The notes under the pieces: model-generated | Told to the model about the DNA's origin: nothing | The model's database searches: none | Seen by the model: the letters and a program-made list of their open reading frames with translations, nothing else | Program-made: the position numbers and the translations under genes | Shown here: piece by piece, positions 44,871 to 54,320 of the stretch | Layout: each line of letters starts with the position of its first letter | Numbering within the stretch: the first letter of the stretch is position 1 | Assembly (NCBI GenBank): GCA_013388755.1 | Contig: JACAEQ010000057.1 | Span: 17,142 to 81,141 of the forward strand | DNA length: 64,000 bases | DNA from: Chloroflexota bacterium | GTDB lineage: Bacteria > Chloroflexota > Chloroflexia > Chloroflexales > Roseiflexaceae | Direction of reading: 5' to 3'

Positions 44871-45644
44871 ATGCCCCACACGAATCTGTTTCGTATTGTG
44901 CGCGACGATGTGCGCGCCATTTTTCGCAACGACCCGGCAGCCCGCAATCTGGCCGAGGTGCTGCTCTATCCAGGATTGCACGCCACTTTGCTGCACCGCC
45001 TGGCGCATGCGCTCTGGAAACGCCAGATCCCCTTCGTTCCACGCCTGATTTCCCAGATCAGCCGTTTTCTTACCGGGATCGAAATCCATCCCGGCGCCGT
45101 CATCGGCCGCGGTTTCTTCATCGATCACGGCATGGGTGTGGTCATTGGTGAAACGACCGAAATTGGCGACTGGGTGACACTCTATCAGGGGGTGACCCTT
45201 GGCGGAACCGGCAAACAGCGTGGTAAACGCCATCCGACGGTGCGTGACGGCGCGATTATTGGCGTAGGCGCCATTGTTCTCGGTGCGATTACCATTGGCG
45301 AAGGAGCACGGGTTGGCGGTGGGGCCGTTGTTGTGAAGGATGTCCCCCCCCACGCAACGGCGGTCGGGGTTCCGGCGCGCATTGTTGCGCAGCGTGACCC
45401 GCATACCGGAGAAACCCGCCGTGTTGAGTATCTGCCCGACCCGGAGGGTGAGATGTTGCGTGGCCTGCGCGACAAGGTGCTGGAGCTGGAAGAGCGTCTG
45501 ACCGAGGTTGAAGTCGCGACTGACCACCATCACCTCGAACATCATCTGGCGTATGATGCGTTACCCGCCCAGCTCTGGGCAGCGCTTGGCGATGCGAACG
45601 GCAATTATGGCGAGGATGGCTATACCGCTGGCGATGGGATATAA
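44871..45644 (+). CDS. cysE: serine O-acetyltransferase
   Basis: Makes O-acetylserine from serine and acetyl-CoA, the first step of cysteine synthesis. The 257-residue protein has the left-handed beta-helix with hexapeptide repeats and the motifs [17 protein letters not shown] and [13 protein letters not shown]. The helical N-terminus is the short type. A C-terminal extension after about 190 is predicted coiled coil with a His-rich patch (DHHHLEHH) not typical of CysE. GGGAGG precedes the ATG at 44871. It stands 6 bp before cysS, linking cysteine supply to its charging. Confidence 0.92.
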   Translation: MPHTNLFRIVRDDVRAIFRNDPAARNLAEVLLYPGLHATLLHRLAHALWKRQIPFVPRLISQISRFLTGIEIHPGAVIGRGFFIDHGMGVVIGETTEIGDWVTLYQGVTLGGTGKQRGKRHPTVRDGAIIGVGAIVLGAITIGEGARVGGGAVVVKDVPPHATAVGVPARIVAQRDPHTGETRRVEYLPDPEGEMLRGLRDKVLELEERLTEVEVATDHHHLEHHLAYDALPAQLWAALGDANGNYGEDGYTAGDGI

Positions 45645-45650
45645 ACGCAC

Positions 45651-47075
45651 ATGAGCATCACAATCTACAATACCCTCACCCGGACGCTTGAGCCGCTAGA
45701 GACGCTCGAGCCCGGTGTGGTGAAAATGTACGTCTGTGGCGTCACAGTCTATGATCGCGCGCATATCGGCCACGCGATGTCGGCAATCGTCTTCGACGTG
45801 GTGCGGCGTTACCTGGAGTATCGTGGTTATAGCGTGCGCCACGTGGTGAATTTTACCGACGTGGACGACAAAATCATCAATCGCGCCAATGAGCTTGGAC
45901 GTGATCCGAAGGAACTGGCTGAGACGTACGTCGCCGAGTTTCTGGAAGACCTCGATGCACTCAACGTGAAACGTGCCGTCAGTTATCCGCGCGCGACCGA
46001 AACAATGCGTGAGATTCAGCAATTCATCTCCGATCTGATCGAACGCGATCATGCCTATGTGGTTGATGGCGATGTCTACTTCCGTGTCGCCACGGCCGCC
46101 GATTATGGCAAGCTTTCGCGGCGCAGCCTCGATGATATGATTGCTGGTAATCGTATCGGCGTGGATGAGCGCAAGGAACACCCGGCCGACTTTGCGTTGT
46201 GGAAGGCTGCCAAACCCGGTGAGCCTTCCTGGGAGAGCCCATGGGGGCCGGGGCGCCCCGGCTGGCACATTGAGTGCTCGGCGATGAACCTGGCGTATCT
46301 TGGTGAGCAGATCGATATTCACGGTGGCGGCACCGATCTGATCTTTCCCCATCATGAGAATGAAATTGCCCAGACCGAGAGCCTGACCGGTAAACCATTT
46401 GCGCGCTACTGGATGCATAATGGCATGCTGCAAATCCAGACGAAGCTCGCCGATGGCACGTATAAACTGGAAAAGATGTCCAAGTCGCTGGGTAATGTCG
46501 TGACCATTCGCGAGTTTCTGGTGACATATCCGCCTGATGTCCTGCGCCTGACGGTTCTTTCCAGTTCGTACCGTAGCCCGCTCGCGTTTGGCGCAGAGAT
46601 TGCGGCCGATCAGGAGCGGAAGCTGGCGCGGTTGCGTTCGGCGCTGGAGCCGCCCACTGGCGACACGGAGGCCGGCCCGGCGGTCGAACCGCTGACAGCG
46701 ACGATTGAGAGCGTTCGTGAACGTTTCGTCGCGGCAATGGACGATGATTTCAATACTGCCGGGGCACTGGCGGCGCTGTTCGATCTTGTGCGCGCTATCA
46801 ATACTGCTCGTGACGCCGGTGCTGGTGGGGCGCCGTTCCACGCAGCGCAGGCAACGCTGCGTGAATTGACCGGCGTGCTGGGATTGACGCTTGCTATGCC
46901 GTCGTCTACGGCGCAGCAGGCCGCCCCGTTTATTGAACTGCTGGTGGATGTGCGTGCCGAATTGCGTAAGGCCAGGCAGTTCGCCCTGGCTGATATGCTG
47001 CGCAACCGCCTGGCGGAGCTGGGTGTGACGCTTGAGGATACGCCACAGGGAACCAGGTGGAAGGTAACCGGCTGA
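45651..47075 (+). CDS. cysS: cysteinyl-tRNA synthetase
   Basis: Class I synthetase charging tRNA-Cys, 474 residues, a normal length. Zinc Cys29 (YVCGVTVYD), the HIGH-type motif AHIGH (37-41), GWHIECSAM, the zinc-ligand region [15 protein letters not shown] and the KMSKS motif (EKMSKSLGN) are all intact. It is in the middle of a cysE-cysS-prmA-rsmE unit with short gaps. The weak ribosome site suggests coupling to cysE. Confidence 0.96.
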   Translation: MSITIYNTLTRTLEPLETLEPGVVKMYVCGVTVYDRAHIGHAMSAIVFDVVRRYLEYRGYSVRHVVNFTDVDDKIINRANELGRDPKELAETYVAEFLEDLDALNVKRAVSYPRATETMREIQQFISDLIERDHAYVVDGDVYFRVATAADYGKLSRRSLDDMIAGNRIGVDERKEHPADFALWKAAKPGEPSWESPWGPGRPGWHIECSAMNLAYLGEQIDIHGGGTDLIFPHHENEIAQTESLTGKPFARYWMHNGMLQIQTKLADGTYKLEKMSKSLGNVVTIREFLVTYPPDVLRLTVLSSSYRSPLAFGAEIAADQERKLARLRSALEPPTGDTEAGPAVEPLTATIESVRERFVAAMDDDFNTAGALAALFDLVRAINTARDAGAGGAPFHAAQATLRELTGVLGLTLAMPSSTAQQAAPFIELLVDVRAELRKARQFALADMLRNRLAELGVTLEDTPQGTRWKVTG

Positions 47076-47091
47076 TCGTTCAGGAGTGTTT

Positions 47092-48102
47092 GTGAGCTGG
47101 CTTGAATTGTCCGTTGCCTGTGATCCGGAGGCGGTTGAGCCGGTGAGTGAGTTGCTGGCGCGGTATGGGTACAATGGCGGCGTCGCTGTCGAGCAGCCGA
47201 TAGTGCCGGGCGCCGACGGGCCGGAGTACTCGTATGATCCGTCGCGCCCGGTGATGGTTCGTACGTATCTGGCGCTCGACTCAACCGCCGAAGATGCCCG
47301 CGCGCATATCGAGCAGGGCCTCTGGCTGCTGGGCATGATTCGCCCTGTCGGCGCGCTCCAGGTGCGGCAGATTGCCGAGGAAGACTGGGCCAACGCCTGG
47401 AAACAGTATTATGCCGTCCAGCGCATCGGCGCGCGCACGGTCGTTGTTCCCTCCTGGCTCGAGTATGCGCCGCAGCCCGATGATATCGTGTTGCGCCTCG
47501 ATCCGGGGATGGCCTTCGGCACCGGGCTGCACCCGACAACACAGCTGTGTATCATCGAGCTCGAACAGTATGTGACGCCTGGCGCTGCCGTCCTTGATCT
47601 GGGGTGTGGCTCGGGTATTCTGGCGATTGCAGCGGCACGCATGGGAGCCGGATCGGTGCTGGCGCTTGATACTGACCCGATCGCGGTCGAAGCGACCCGC
47701 GCCAACGCCGCGCGTAATGATGTCGCTGCGATCATAACCGTGGCTGAGGGTAGCCTGGGGCGTGGTGCCACCTTCGGGCACTGGCTCAACCCGGCGCCGG
47801 TAACCGCACGCGAGGAAGCGTCTGCCCATGCTCCGCAGCCCGCGCTGCTTCCCATTGCTCCATCGCCCGATTCGCCGTTACAATTCGACCTGATCGTCGC
47901 CAATATCATCGCCAGGGTGCTGGCCACCGTTGCGCCCGACTTCGTCGCAGCGTTACGGCCAGGCGGCGTTCTTATCAGTTCGGGCATTATTGCCGATCGT
48001 GAGCCGGAAGTCGTTGCTGCGTATGCCGCCGCCGGCCTCGACCCGATTGCTCGCCGGCAGGAGGGCGACTGGATTGCCATTGTGCATCGCAAGGCAAAGT
48101 GA
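47092..48102 (+). CDS. prmA: ribosomal protein L11 methyltransferase
   Basis: SAM-dependent enzyme that trimethylates ribosomal protein L11, 336 residues. The SAM motif is [20 protein letters not shown] and the catalytic region is DLIVANI. A variable Pro/Ala-rich insert of about 40 residues separates the two. Start GTG at 47092 follows CAGGAG at 5 bp; a GTG at 47086 overlaps that site and is rejected. The stop codon overlaps the rsmE start. Confidence 0.9.
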   Translation: MSWLELSVACDPEAVEPVSELLARYGYNGGVAVEQPIVPGADGPEYSYDPSRPVMVRTYLALDSTAEDARAHIEQGLWLLGMIRPVGALQVRQIAEEDWANAWKQYYAVQRIGARTVVVPSWLEYAPQPDDIVLRLDPGMAFGTGLHPTTQLCIIELEQYVTPGAAVLDLGCGSGILAIAAARMGAGSVLALDTDPIAVEATRANAARNDVAAIITVAEGSLGRGATFGHWLNPAPVTAREEASAHAPQPALLPIAPSPDSPLQFDLIVANIIARVLATVAPDFVAALRPGGVLISSGIIADREPEVVAAYAAAGLDPIARRQEGDWIAIVHRKAK

Positions 48103-48878
48103 TGCCTCGACGCGCACGTGACACGATTCATAGCAATACCTATCGCTTCTTCGTCGATCCGGCCAGCTTCGACGGTCCACGGGCGCAGGTTTCAGATCCG
48201 GAACTGGTGCACCAGATGAGCGTCGTCTTGCGCCTTGGGCGCGGTGACCGTGTGGTGTTGCTTGATGGCCTGGGATGGCAATATGTCGTCACCCTGGAGC
48301 AGGTCGGGCGGCGCGAGCCGATCAGCGGCGTGGTAGAACTGCGTGAGCCGGCGGGTGGTGAGCCGCGGCTCGTGTTGACGATCTATCTGCCGCTGATCCG
48401 AGCGGAACGTTTTGAATGGGCGCTGCAGAAAGGCGTCGAACTGGGGGCGGCGGCCTTTGTGCCGACGATCTGCGCGCGGAGCACCGAGGCTGCCCCTGAT
48501 GGCCGCAAACTGGCGCGCTGGCGCCGGATCGTACGCGAGGCTGCCGAGCAGGCGCGTCGTGGCAGGTTGCCATCGCTTGCGCCCGTCATCCCGTTTGCTG
48601 AGGCATGTCGCCAGGCTCAGATGTCCGATCTTGCGCTGCTTCTCTGGGAAGGCAGCAATGCACCTCCACTCGCCGGCGTCTTGCGCGATCGACGCCCGTT
48701 GACCCTGGCGCTCCTCAGCGGCCCGGAAGGGGGATTGACTGGCGATGAACGCCGGAACGCCGAAGGGCATGGTATCATGCCAGTATCGCTCGGTCCACGC
48801 ACCCTGCGTGCGGAAACGGCGCCAATCGCGGCGACTGCGGTGGTGATGTACGAGTTTGATGGACCGGGTGATACGTAA
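48102..48878 (+). CDS. rsmE: 16S rRNA (uracil-1498-N3)-methyltransferase
   Basis: SPOUT-class methyltransferase, 258 residues, that modifies U1498 in the small-subunit rRNA. Motifs are the PUA-like N-terminus (YRFFVDP, HQMSVVLRLGRGD), the SAM knot LLSGPEGGLTGDE and LGPRTLRAETAPIAA. The start at 48102 overlaps the prmA stop, an arrangement common in bacteria where prmA and rsmE are adjacent. A family A remnant follows 6 bp after the stop. Confidence 0.93.
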   Translation: MPRRARDTIHSNTYRFFVDPASFDGPRAQVSDPELVHQMSVVLRLGRGDRVVLLDGLGWQYVVTLEQVGRREPISGVVELREPAGGEPRLVLTIYLPLIRAERFEWALQKGVELGAAAFVPTICARSTEAAPDGRKLARWRRIVREAAEQARRGRLPSLAPVIPFAEACRQAQMSDLALLLWEGSNAPPLAGVLRDRRPLTLALLSGPEGGLTGDERRNAEGHGIMPVSLGPRTLRAETAPIAATAVVMYEFDGPGDT

Positions 48879-48883
48879 CGACA

Positions 48884-48985
48884 TGCCTATCCGACTAACG
48901 GATGGTCTGGATGTCATTACGAGCGAAGCGAAGCAATCGAGCGACGCGAGAAGAGATTGCTTCAGCCACGCTGCTCCGCCGCTTG
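48884..48985. repeat. family A element, truncated copy
   Basis: TGCCTATCCGACTAACGG is a left terminal repeat variant. It is followed by ATGTCATTACGAGCGAAGCG and AGAGATTGCTTCAGCCACGC, as in the other copies. The right terminal repeat is missing. It opens the reading frame ahead of the S41 protease and creates a false 36-residue N-terminal extension. Confidence 0.65.
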
Positions 48986-49009
48986 TTCGCCACACCTCAG
49001 GAGTTATGT

Positions 49010-50347
49010 ATGGCCGCCTATCTTCCCGCCATCCGGCGCTTCGTCGTCACCCTCGTTCTCCTGCTCACAGGGTTCGCCGGCGGCTGGGTGGGCGCAACGG
49101 TGTTTGCCGACGGTTTTTCAATCACTACGATCGTCCCGGCGATTGGCCCCGGGCTGGTTGCCAACCAGGCGACGCCACAGTCTCTACGGCAGCAGTTTGC
49201 CGTCTTCTGGGAAGTCTGGAACCTGGTGGATTCTGAGTTTTACCAGCGCGACAAAATAGACCACACCCGTATGATCCGTGGCGCGATCACCGGCATGCTG
49301 GCGACCCTTGGCGACCAGTACACCGTCTATCAGGAGCCGGAACTTGCGGCGCAGACGACCGAGCACATGCAGGGCCGGATGGGTGGGATTGGCACCTACC
49401 TGCGGATTACCGACGGGCGCGCATTTCTCTACAAGCCTATCAAGGGCGCGCCGGCCGATGCTGCCGGTCTCAAGCAGGATGATGAGATTGTTGCGATTGA
49501 TGGCGAACAGGTTGCGCCGATGATCGCCGGGCTCGATGTCAACGAAGCGGCTGTACGTGTTGCCGCGAAGATCCGTGGCCCAGCCGGCACGCGGGTGCAG
49601 TTGACGATCCGGCGTCCGCCGGATGAACAGGTCTTTGACATCACTCTCACCCGCGCCGACATTGTCGTGCCCAGTGTCGAGGCGCAGGTGCTTGGCGACG
49701 GCATCACCTACATCCGCATCACCGAGTTCAAGGCCAATACGACCCCGGAGTTTGACCAGGCGCTGCGCGAATTGCTGCCACAAACGTCAAAGGGCATTGT
49801 GCTCGATCTCCGCAATAACCCCGGCGGCTTCCTCGACCAGGCGCGCACCGTGCTGGGACGGTTGTATAACGGTGTCGCGCTGTATGAAGAAAATAGCAGA
49901 GGCGAACTGCGCGACATCGGCACGATCGGTGGCGACATACGCGCCTATGATGTGCCACTGGTTGTGCTGGTGAACCATGGTTCGGCCAGCGCCAGCGAGA
50001 TTGTCGCCGGCGCGCTGCGCGACGCCCGGCCAGATGTTGCACTGATCGGGGAAACAACCTTTGGTAAGGGGTCGGTGCAGAATATCTACACGCTCAGCGA
50101 CGGTAGCAGCGCGCGTATCACGTTTGCTCACTGGCTCACGCCATCGCGGGCCGAAATTGACAGGGTTGGCATCACGCCACACTATGTCATTCCCTACGCC
50201 GAAGATGCCGATGCCCAGGTGCCGTGCGTCGGTGAACGGCAGCCGCCTGCCGGCGCGACAACCTGTGCCGATAACCAGCTCTTCTATGCTATTCGCTTGC
50301 TTAAAACGGGGGAGCTGCCGCCAACGATGCCGGCGGCGGCGCGTTGA
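49010..50347 (+). CDS. C-terminal processing peptidase (S41 family) with PDZ domain
   Basis: 445 residues. An N-terminal signal anchor (about 8-32) precedes a PDZ domain near 110-200 (YKPIKGAPADAAGLKQDDEI). The S41 protease core has catalytic Ser327 (GSASASE) and Lys353 (FGKGSVQ). Likely trims C-termini of exported proteins. The ATG at 49010 follows CAGGAG; the frame from 48902 reads through a repeat and is rejected. It is probably monocistronic. Confidence 0.9.
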   Translation: MAAYLPAIRRFVVTLVLLLTGFAGGWVGATVFADGFSITTIVPAIGPGLVANQATPQSLRQQFAVFWEVWNLVDSEFYQRDKIDHTRMIRGAITGMLATLGDQYTVYQEPELAAQTTEHMQGRMGGIGTYLRITDGRAFLYKPIKGAPADAAGLKQDDEIVAIDGEQVAPMIAGLDVNEAAVRVAAKIRGPAGTRVQLTIRRPPDEQVFDITLTRADIVVPSVEAQVLGDGITYIRITEFKANTTPEFDQALRELLPQTSKGIVLDLRNNPGGFLDQARTVLGRLYNGVALYEENSRGELRDIGTIGGDIRAYDVPLVVLVNHGSASASEIVAGALRDARPDVALIGETTFGKGSVQNIYTLSDGSSARITFAHWLTPSRAEIDRVGITPHYVIPYAEDADAQVPCVGERQPPAGATTCADNQLFYAIRLLKTGELPPTMPAAAR

Positions 50348-50364
50348 GGCGAGCCCGGGCATTG

Positions 50365-51930
50365 TTACGGCCGCCGCAGATAGACGACATAGTTGCCGGC
50401 GTCTCTGCGCGCGGTCCGCTGCTCAAGATAGGCGCGCACGTCGGCAGACGCCAGAACGCCGTCGTCTGCCGGCAGCACAACGTACGCAATCGGATGCTGC
50501 TCGAAGTAGCGCGCGAAATGATCTGCGTCGTACATGATGTTCCGCTGGAATGCCTCGTCGAACTCGAACCATGTCGCCGGTTGCCGCGCGTAGAGTATGG
50601 CCGGCCAGTATGCCTCGGTGAGCACATATCCGCGAGGCAACTCGCGCAACACGTGCCATACCGGCGCATAGCTGCGCAATCGTGCCCCTTCGATCGCATA
50701 ATAGCCGATCGTCACCAGATTGATCAGCGTGAACAGTACCACCAGGTAGAACCCGATGCGCCGGCGCCACGCTGTTGCCAGGCGTGCCAGGCCTGCCGCA
50801 ACCATCAGTGCCAGCGGCGGTAGCGCCGGAATGATGATACGCGGGCTGTTGCCGGCGCCCGGAGTCGCTGCATACACAAGCACGACCACAAGCCCCAGGC
50901 CGAACCATGCCAGCAGCATTGCGCGCGCAAGCGGCGGAAAAGCAGCCGAACGCAGGCCGGCTGTCGCCGTAACGCCGATGATGGCCAGCGTCAGCGTTGC
51001 GCCATACCACGGAACGTAAAACAGCAGTTCGAGCATCTGCGGCGCAACCAGGCCAAACTGGGCCAGCGACATCCCACTGGCGGGCGCGCCCATCCCACGG
51101 TCGAGATAGTGGTACCAGACCCATGGGGCAGCGATGATTGCAGGGCCGGCCAGTGCGGCGATATGATGCAGCACCGGGCGTGGTTGTTCAGCCGGCTCCC
51201 CGGCCGGCACAGGGGCACGCAACGAGCGACGGCGGTCCAGAGCGACATAGCCGGCAGCAACGGTGATGGCGCCGAAGTAGAGTAACAACAGGTCGAGCTT
51301 CATCAGCGCCGTAATCCCACCCAGCAGCACGGTTATGCCCGTGCGCCCGCGACAATGTGCCAGCAGTGCGGCGGTCAGCGCCAGCGCAGATAGAGCCTCG
51401 GTATAGGAAACGGTGGCATAGTCGCGGAACAGCGGGAAACAGGCAAGGAACGCAGCACCAATCAATGCCTCGCGGCGCGCCAGCCACAGGCGCCCCATCT
51501 GATAGGTCAGCAGGACAACACCGGCGCCTGCCAGTGGTACAACCAGTTGCAGGGCAGTGTATGATCCGGTCGTTGCCCAGACCAGGCCAAAAAGCGCAGG
51601 CGCCATCGGTCCCCACCAGCGGTGCAACCCGGCCTGGGGAAACCGGTGCAATGCCAGTGGGGCCAGCGATGGCGGATCTGGAGGGAACCCCTTGATGCGC
51701 TCGTAGGTGTCAGGTGCGCCCAGCAGGAACGCAGGATTCTCGGTCGTCAATATCCCCCAGTGTAGATTGCGCGGCGCATCGCCATACTGTATGCCAGTAA
51801 GCGCCTGGACGAGTGCATACTGCCCGGCCAGCAAAAGGAGCAGGAAGGTGTGGGAACGGAACACGGCGACAACCTGCGCGCGCCATGCGCGGGCGGCAAC
51901 GATCACTGATGGTGCATTGAATGGTTTCAT
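50365..51930 (-). CDS. GT39-like integral membrane glycosyltransferase
   Basis: 521 residues with about ten hydrophobic helices and a soluble C-terminal domain. The ArnT/protein-mannosyltransferase-like topology places a first outer loop after helix 1 (QYGDAPRNLHW, with a candidate catalytic Asp). This is a lipid-linked sugar donor fold in which the acceptor is unknown. It would act on the outer face of the membrane. The start codon is embedded in a 12-bp inverted repeat. It converges with the S41 protease gene, leaving 17 bp between stops. Confidence 0.68.
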   Translation of the reverse strand: MKPFNAPSVIVAARAWRAQVVAVFRSHTFLLLLLAGQYALVQALTGIQYGDAPRNLHWGILTTENPAFLLGAPDTYERIKGFPPDPPSLAPLALHRFPQAGLHRWWGPMAPALFGLVWATTGSYTALQLVVPLAGAGVVLLTYQMGRLWLARREALIGAAFLACFPLFRDYATVSYTEALSALALTAALLAHCRGRTGITVLLGGITALMKLDLLLLYFGAITVAAGYVALDRRRSLRAPVPAGEPAEQPRPVLHHIAALAGPAIIAAPWVWYHYLDRGMGAPASGMSLAQFGLVAPQMLELLFYVPWYGATLTLAIIGVTATAGLRSAAFPPLARAMLLAWFGLGLVVVLVYAATPGAGNSPRIIIPALPPLALMVAAGLARLATAWRRRIGFYLVVLFTLINLVTIGYYAIEGARLRSYAPVWHVLRELPRGYVLTEAYWPAILYARQPATWFEFDEAFQRNIMYDADHFARYFEQHPIAYVVLPADDGVLASADVRAYLEQRTARRDAGNYVVYLRRP

Positions 51931-51964
51931 GATCGGCCTGTTGGAGCGGGACCAGGCCGATCAT
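51929..51964 (-). promoter_or_regulatory. 12-bp inverted repeat overlapping the GT39-like start codon
   Basis: ATGATCGGCCTG (51929-51940) and CAGGCCGATCAT (51953-51964) are perfectly complementary around a 12-nt loop. One arm includes two bases of the start codon at 51928-51930. In mRNA the hairpin would block ribosome access; in DNA it could be an operator. Confidence 0.5.
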
Positions 51965-52382
51965 AGCGGTCGCCGGGCGTTGTGTCCATAGCGCAATGCG
52001 GCTGTATCCAGGCGGTACCGGCTGGCGTCCTGGCAGTAACATGGTACACTTGAAGTGTCACGGATGATGCAGCGCTGCACTGGCAGGGTAGCCGCAGGTC
52101 TTCCAGTTTTTTACCGTTGCGCTGGCGGAGCCCTTCGTGCGTCATCTGTTCGTCTCCATATACCGGAGTGACGCGGTCACACGCGCAATCGGCCAGCCGG
52201 GCGCATGCCAGGGCCCGTCCGCCGGCGGGACGGCGTTCTTTTCCGCGTTGTGACCGCCGTCCCGCCGCCGGATGATTGACTCTGAAGGGCGTGCCGCCCG
52301 CCAGGCCACCCTGCTGGTACGCCACCGCGTCCGTCGTGTCAATATATACGAGTTACGCGCGATACATATGTAAGGTCTTGTG
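51965..52382. other. intergenic region between divergent GT39-like and crtI genes
   Basis: About 420 bp with no recognisable gene. It holds a GC-rich hairpin (GGCGGGACGGCG with CGCCGTCCCGCC, 52224-52266). AT-rich boxes near 52341-52370 (AATATATACG, GATACATATG) could contain the crtI promoter. Confidence 0.4.
52224..52266. repeat. GC-rich inverted repeat upstream of crtI
   Basis: GGCGGGACGGCG (52224-52235) and CGCCGTCCCGCC (52255-52266) are a perfect 12-bp inverted repeat with a 19-nt loop. It lies 117 bp before the crtI start and may be a terminator remnant or a regulatory structure. Confidence 0.5.
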
Positions 52383-53873
52383 ATGAACAACGGACAGAAG
52401 AACCTTCCAATCATTATTGTCGGCGGTGGCCTGGGCGGTCTTTCTGCAGCCATTCATCTTGCAGCGCGTGGCCAGCGCGTTCTGGTGGTCGAAAAAAACG
52501 AGCGTGTCGGCGGAAAACTCAACCTCGTTGAAGCTGGCGGTTTTACCTTTGATACCGGTCCGTCGCTGTTGACGATGCCCTGGGTGTTGCGTTCGGTGTT
52601 TGCCGTCGCCGGTCGCCGGATGGAAGATGTGCTCACGATCACGCAACTCGAACCGATCTGCCGGTTCCGCTGGCCCGACGGCACACAGTTTGATGCATGC
52701 CAGAACCTGCCGCAACTCGCCGAGCAGATCGCGCGACTTGAGCCCGCCGATGTCGCCGGTTTCCTGCGATTCATCGCCTACGCCGAGCGTATCTACCGCG
52801 CCGCGGAAGGGCCATTTCTGCTGCGCCCGTTTGATGGACTGCGCGACCTCGTGACACCCGAACTTGTCAGCGGTACGCTGCGGATTGATCCGTTCCGCAC
52901 CGTGGATCAGGCGGTCAGCGGCTTTTTCCGCAGCCCGTACCTGCGCCAGGTGTTCGACCGCTACGCGACGTACAATGGATCGTCACCGTTCTGCGCACCG
53001 GCAACCTTCAACCTGATTCCATACGTCGAGTTTGTGCAGGGCGCATGGCACGTTTCTGGCGGCATGTACCAGATTGCCCGCGCTCTTGCCGCGCTGGCGC
53101 GCGACCTGGGCGCGGAGATTCGCACTGGCGCGCCGGTCGAACGTATCGACATCCATTCCGGCGCTGCGACCGGCGTCGTGCTGGCCGGTGGTGAGCGCAT
53201 CGCCGCAACGCACGTCATCGTTAATGCCGACCCGCGCTACGCCTATGCGAACCTCGTGCCCGGTGGAGAAAAAATGGCGGCGCGCCTGGCGCGGATCGAG
53301 TCGTCATACAGCGGGTTCGTTTTACTGCTGGGGGTGGATCGTATCTATCCGGAGTTGCTGCATCACAATATCTATTTCTCAAGTGACTACCGTGCCGAGT
53401 TTCAAGCGATCGTCAACGTGCAGGTTCCTGCTCCTGACCCGACGATCTATGTATGCGCCGCGTCAGTGACCGACGCGCACCTGGCGCCGCCCGGTCATAT
53501 GAACCTGTTTGTGCTGATTAACGCGCCGGTGCTCAATGCGCGCGTCAACTGGGTGCGTGAGGCGCCCGGCTATCGCGATCTGGTGATGCGCAAACTCGAA
53601 CGCATGGGACTGGCCGACCTGAGCCGGCACATTGTCTTTGAACAGATCTGGACGCCCGCAACGATCAACCAGCGTTATCATGCGCCAGGAGGCGCAATTT
53701 ACGGTCTGGCCTCGAACAACCCGTGGACGGCATTCCTGCGCCCGCCACTACGCGCGCGCGAATTGCGCCATCTCTATTTCGTCGGCGGCGGCACCCATCC
53801 GGGCGGCGGCATTCCCCTCGTGCTACTGTCCGGGCGCGCCGTCGCTGAACGGGTCCTGGCCGATGTCCCCTGA
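52383..53873 (+). CDS. phytoene desaturase family protein (CrtI-like)
   Basis: 496-residue FAD-dependent carotenoid desaturase/oxidoreductase. The N-terminal dinucleotide motif is IIVGGGLGGLSAA (about 11-23), followed by VVEKNERVGGKL. The C-terminal family signature reads YFVGGGTHPGGGIPLVLLSG. Closest types are CrtI, CrtN and CrtD; which desaturation it performs is not evident because no crtB or other carotenoid gene is adjacent. The ATG at 52383 has AAGG 7 bp upstream. Such pigments are expected in phototrophic Chloroflexia. Confidence 0.85.
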   Translation: MNNGQKNLPIIIVGGGLGGLSAAIHLAARGQRVLVVEKNERVGGKLNLVEAGGFTFDTGPSLLTMPWVLRSVFAVAGRRMEDVLTITQLEPICRFRWPDGTQFDACQNLPQLAEQIARLEPADVAGFLRFIAYAERIYRAAEGPFLLRPFDGLRDLVTPELVSGTLRIDPFRTVDQAVSGFFRSPYLRQVFDRYATYNGSSPFCAPATFNLIPYVEFVQGAWHVSGGMYQIARALAALARDLGAEIRTGAPVERIDIHSGAATGVVLAGGERIAATHVIVNADPRYAYANLVPGGEKMAARLARIESSYSGFVLLLGVDRIYPELLHHNIYFSSDYRAEFQAIVNVQVPAPDPTIYVCAASVTDAHLAPPGHMNLFVLINAPVLNARVNWVREAPGYRDLVMRKLERMGLADLSRHIVFEQIWTPATINQRYHAPGGAIYGLASNNPWTAFLRPPLRARELRHLYFVGGGTHPGGGIPLVLLSGRAVAERVLADVP

Positions 53874-54320
53874 TGAAATGTATAATCATCGTAAAAGCAC
53901 GATGTAAAGGCGCTTGACTCGCGCAACATGGATGCTATCATACAGCCAACGCCCCGGGTAACGAGAAGCAGAACTGCACGTAGACAACCGGATCGATGAC
54001 CCGCAAGCTACAAGCGGCGTATCCCAGTGGTGTCATAGCGACGGGAGCGACCGTACGTCGAGGGAAATGGTGCACTTCCAATACCAGGGATCTCGACAGG
54101 CAAGCGCCGGACGGCTGAAGTAGCGCCGGATGCTGTGTGAGTAGCCAAGGGTTCCAGCGGTAAAGCCCGCAACATCGCATGAAGTACGCGGCAGCGATGT
54201 GCGTTGCGACCCCGATAGAGGTGCTGGCCGTCTGCAAAGCACTGTCGTGGTGGCCGAACGGTAGATCCGGCAGTTGAGATTCAGGCGTTTCCACGTACCC
54301 GGGGCTACTTGCGTCTACCA
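53874..54320. other. long intergenic region with an orphan promoter
   Basis: About 447 bp. TTGACT (53914-53919), a 16-bp spacer and TATCAT (53936-53941) look like a promoter on the plus strand, but no plus-strand gene follows. Minus-strand frames across this stretch have poor composition and are not called. Confidence 0.4.
53914..53941 (+). promoter_or_regulatory. orphan sigma70-like promoter
   Basis: TTGACT, a 16-bp spacer and TATCAT. Downstream for about 380 bp only a converging gene is present, so it would produce a non-coding or antisense transcript toward the SDR gene. Confidence 0.4.

Noticed and set aside
45696..47393. 565-codon minus-strand frame over cysS
   Set aside because: It is antisense to cysS and the start of prmA and has no recognisable protein pattern.
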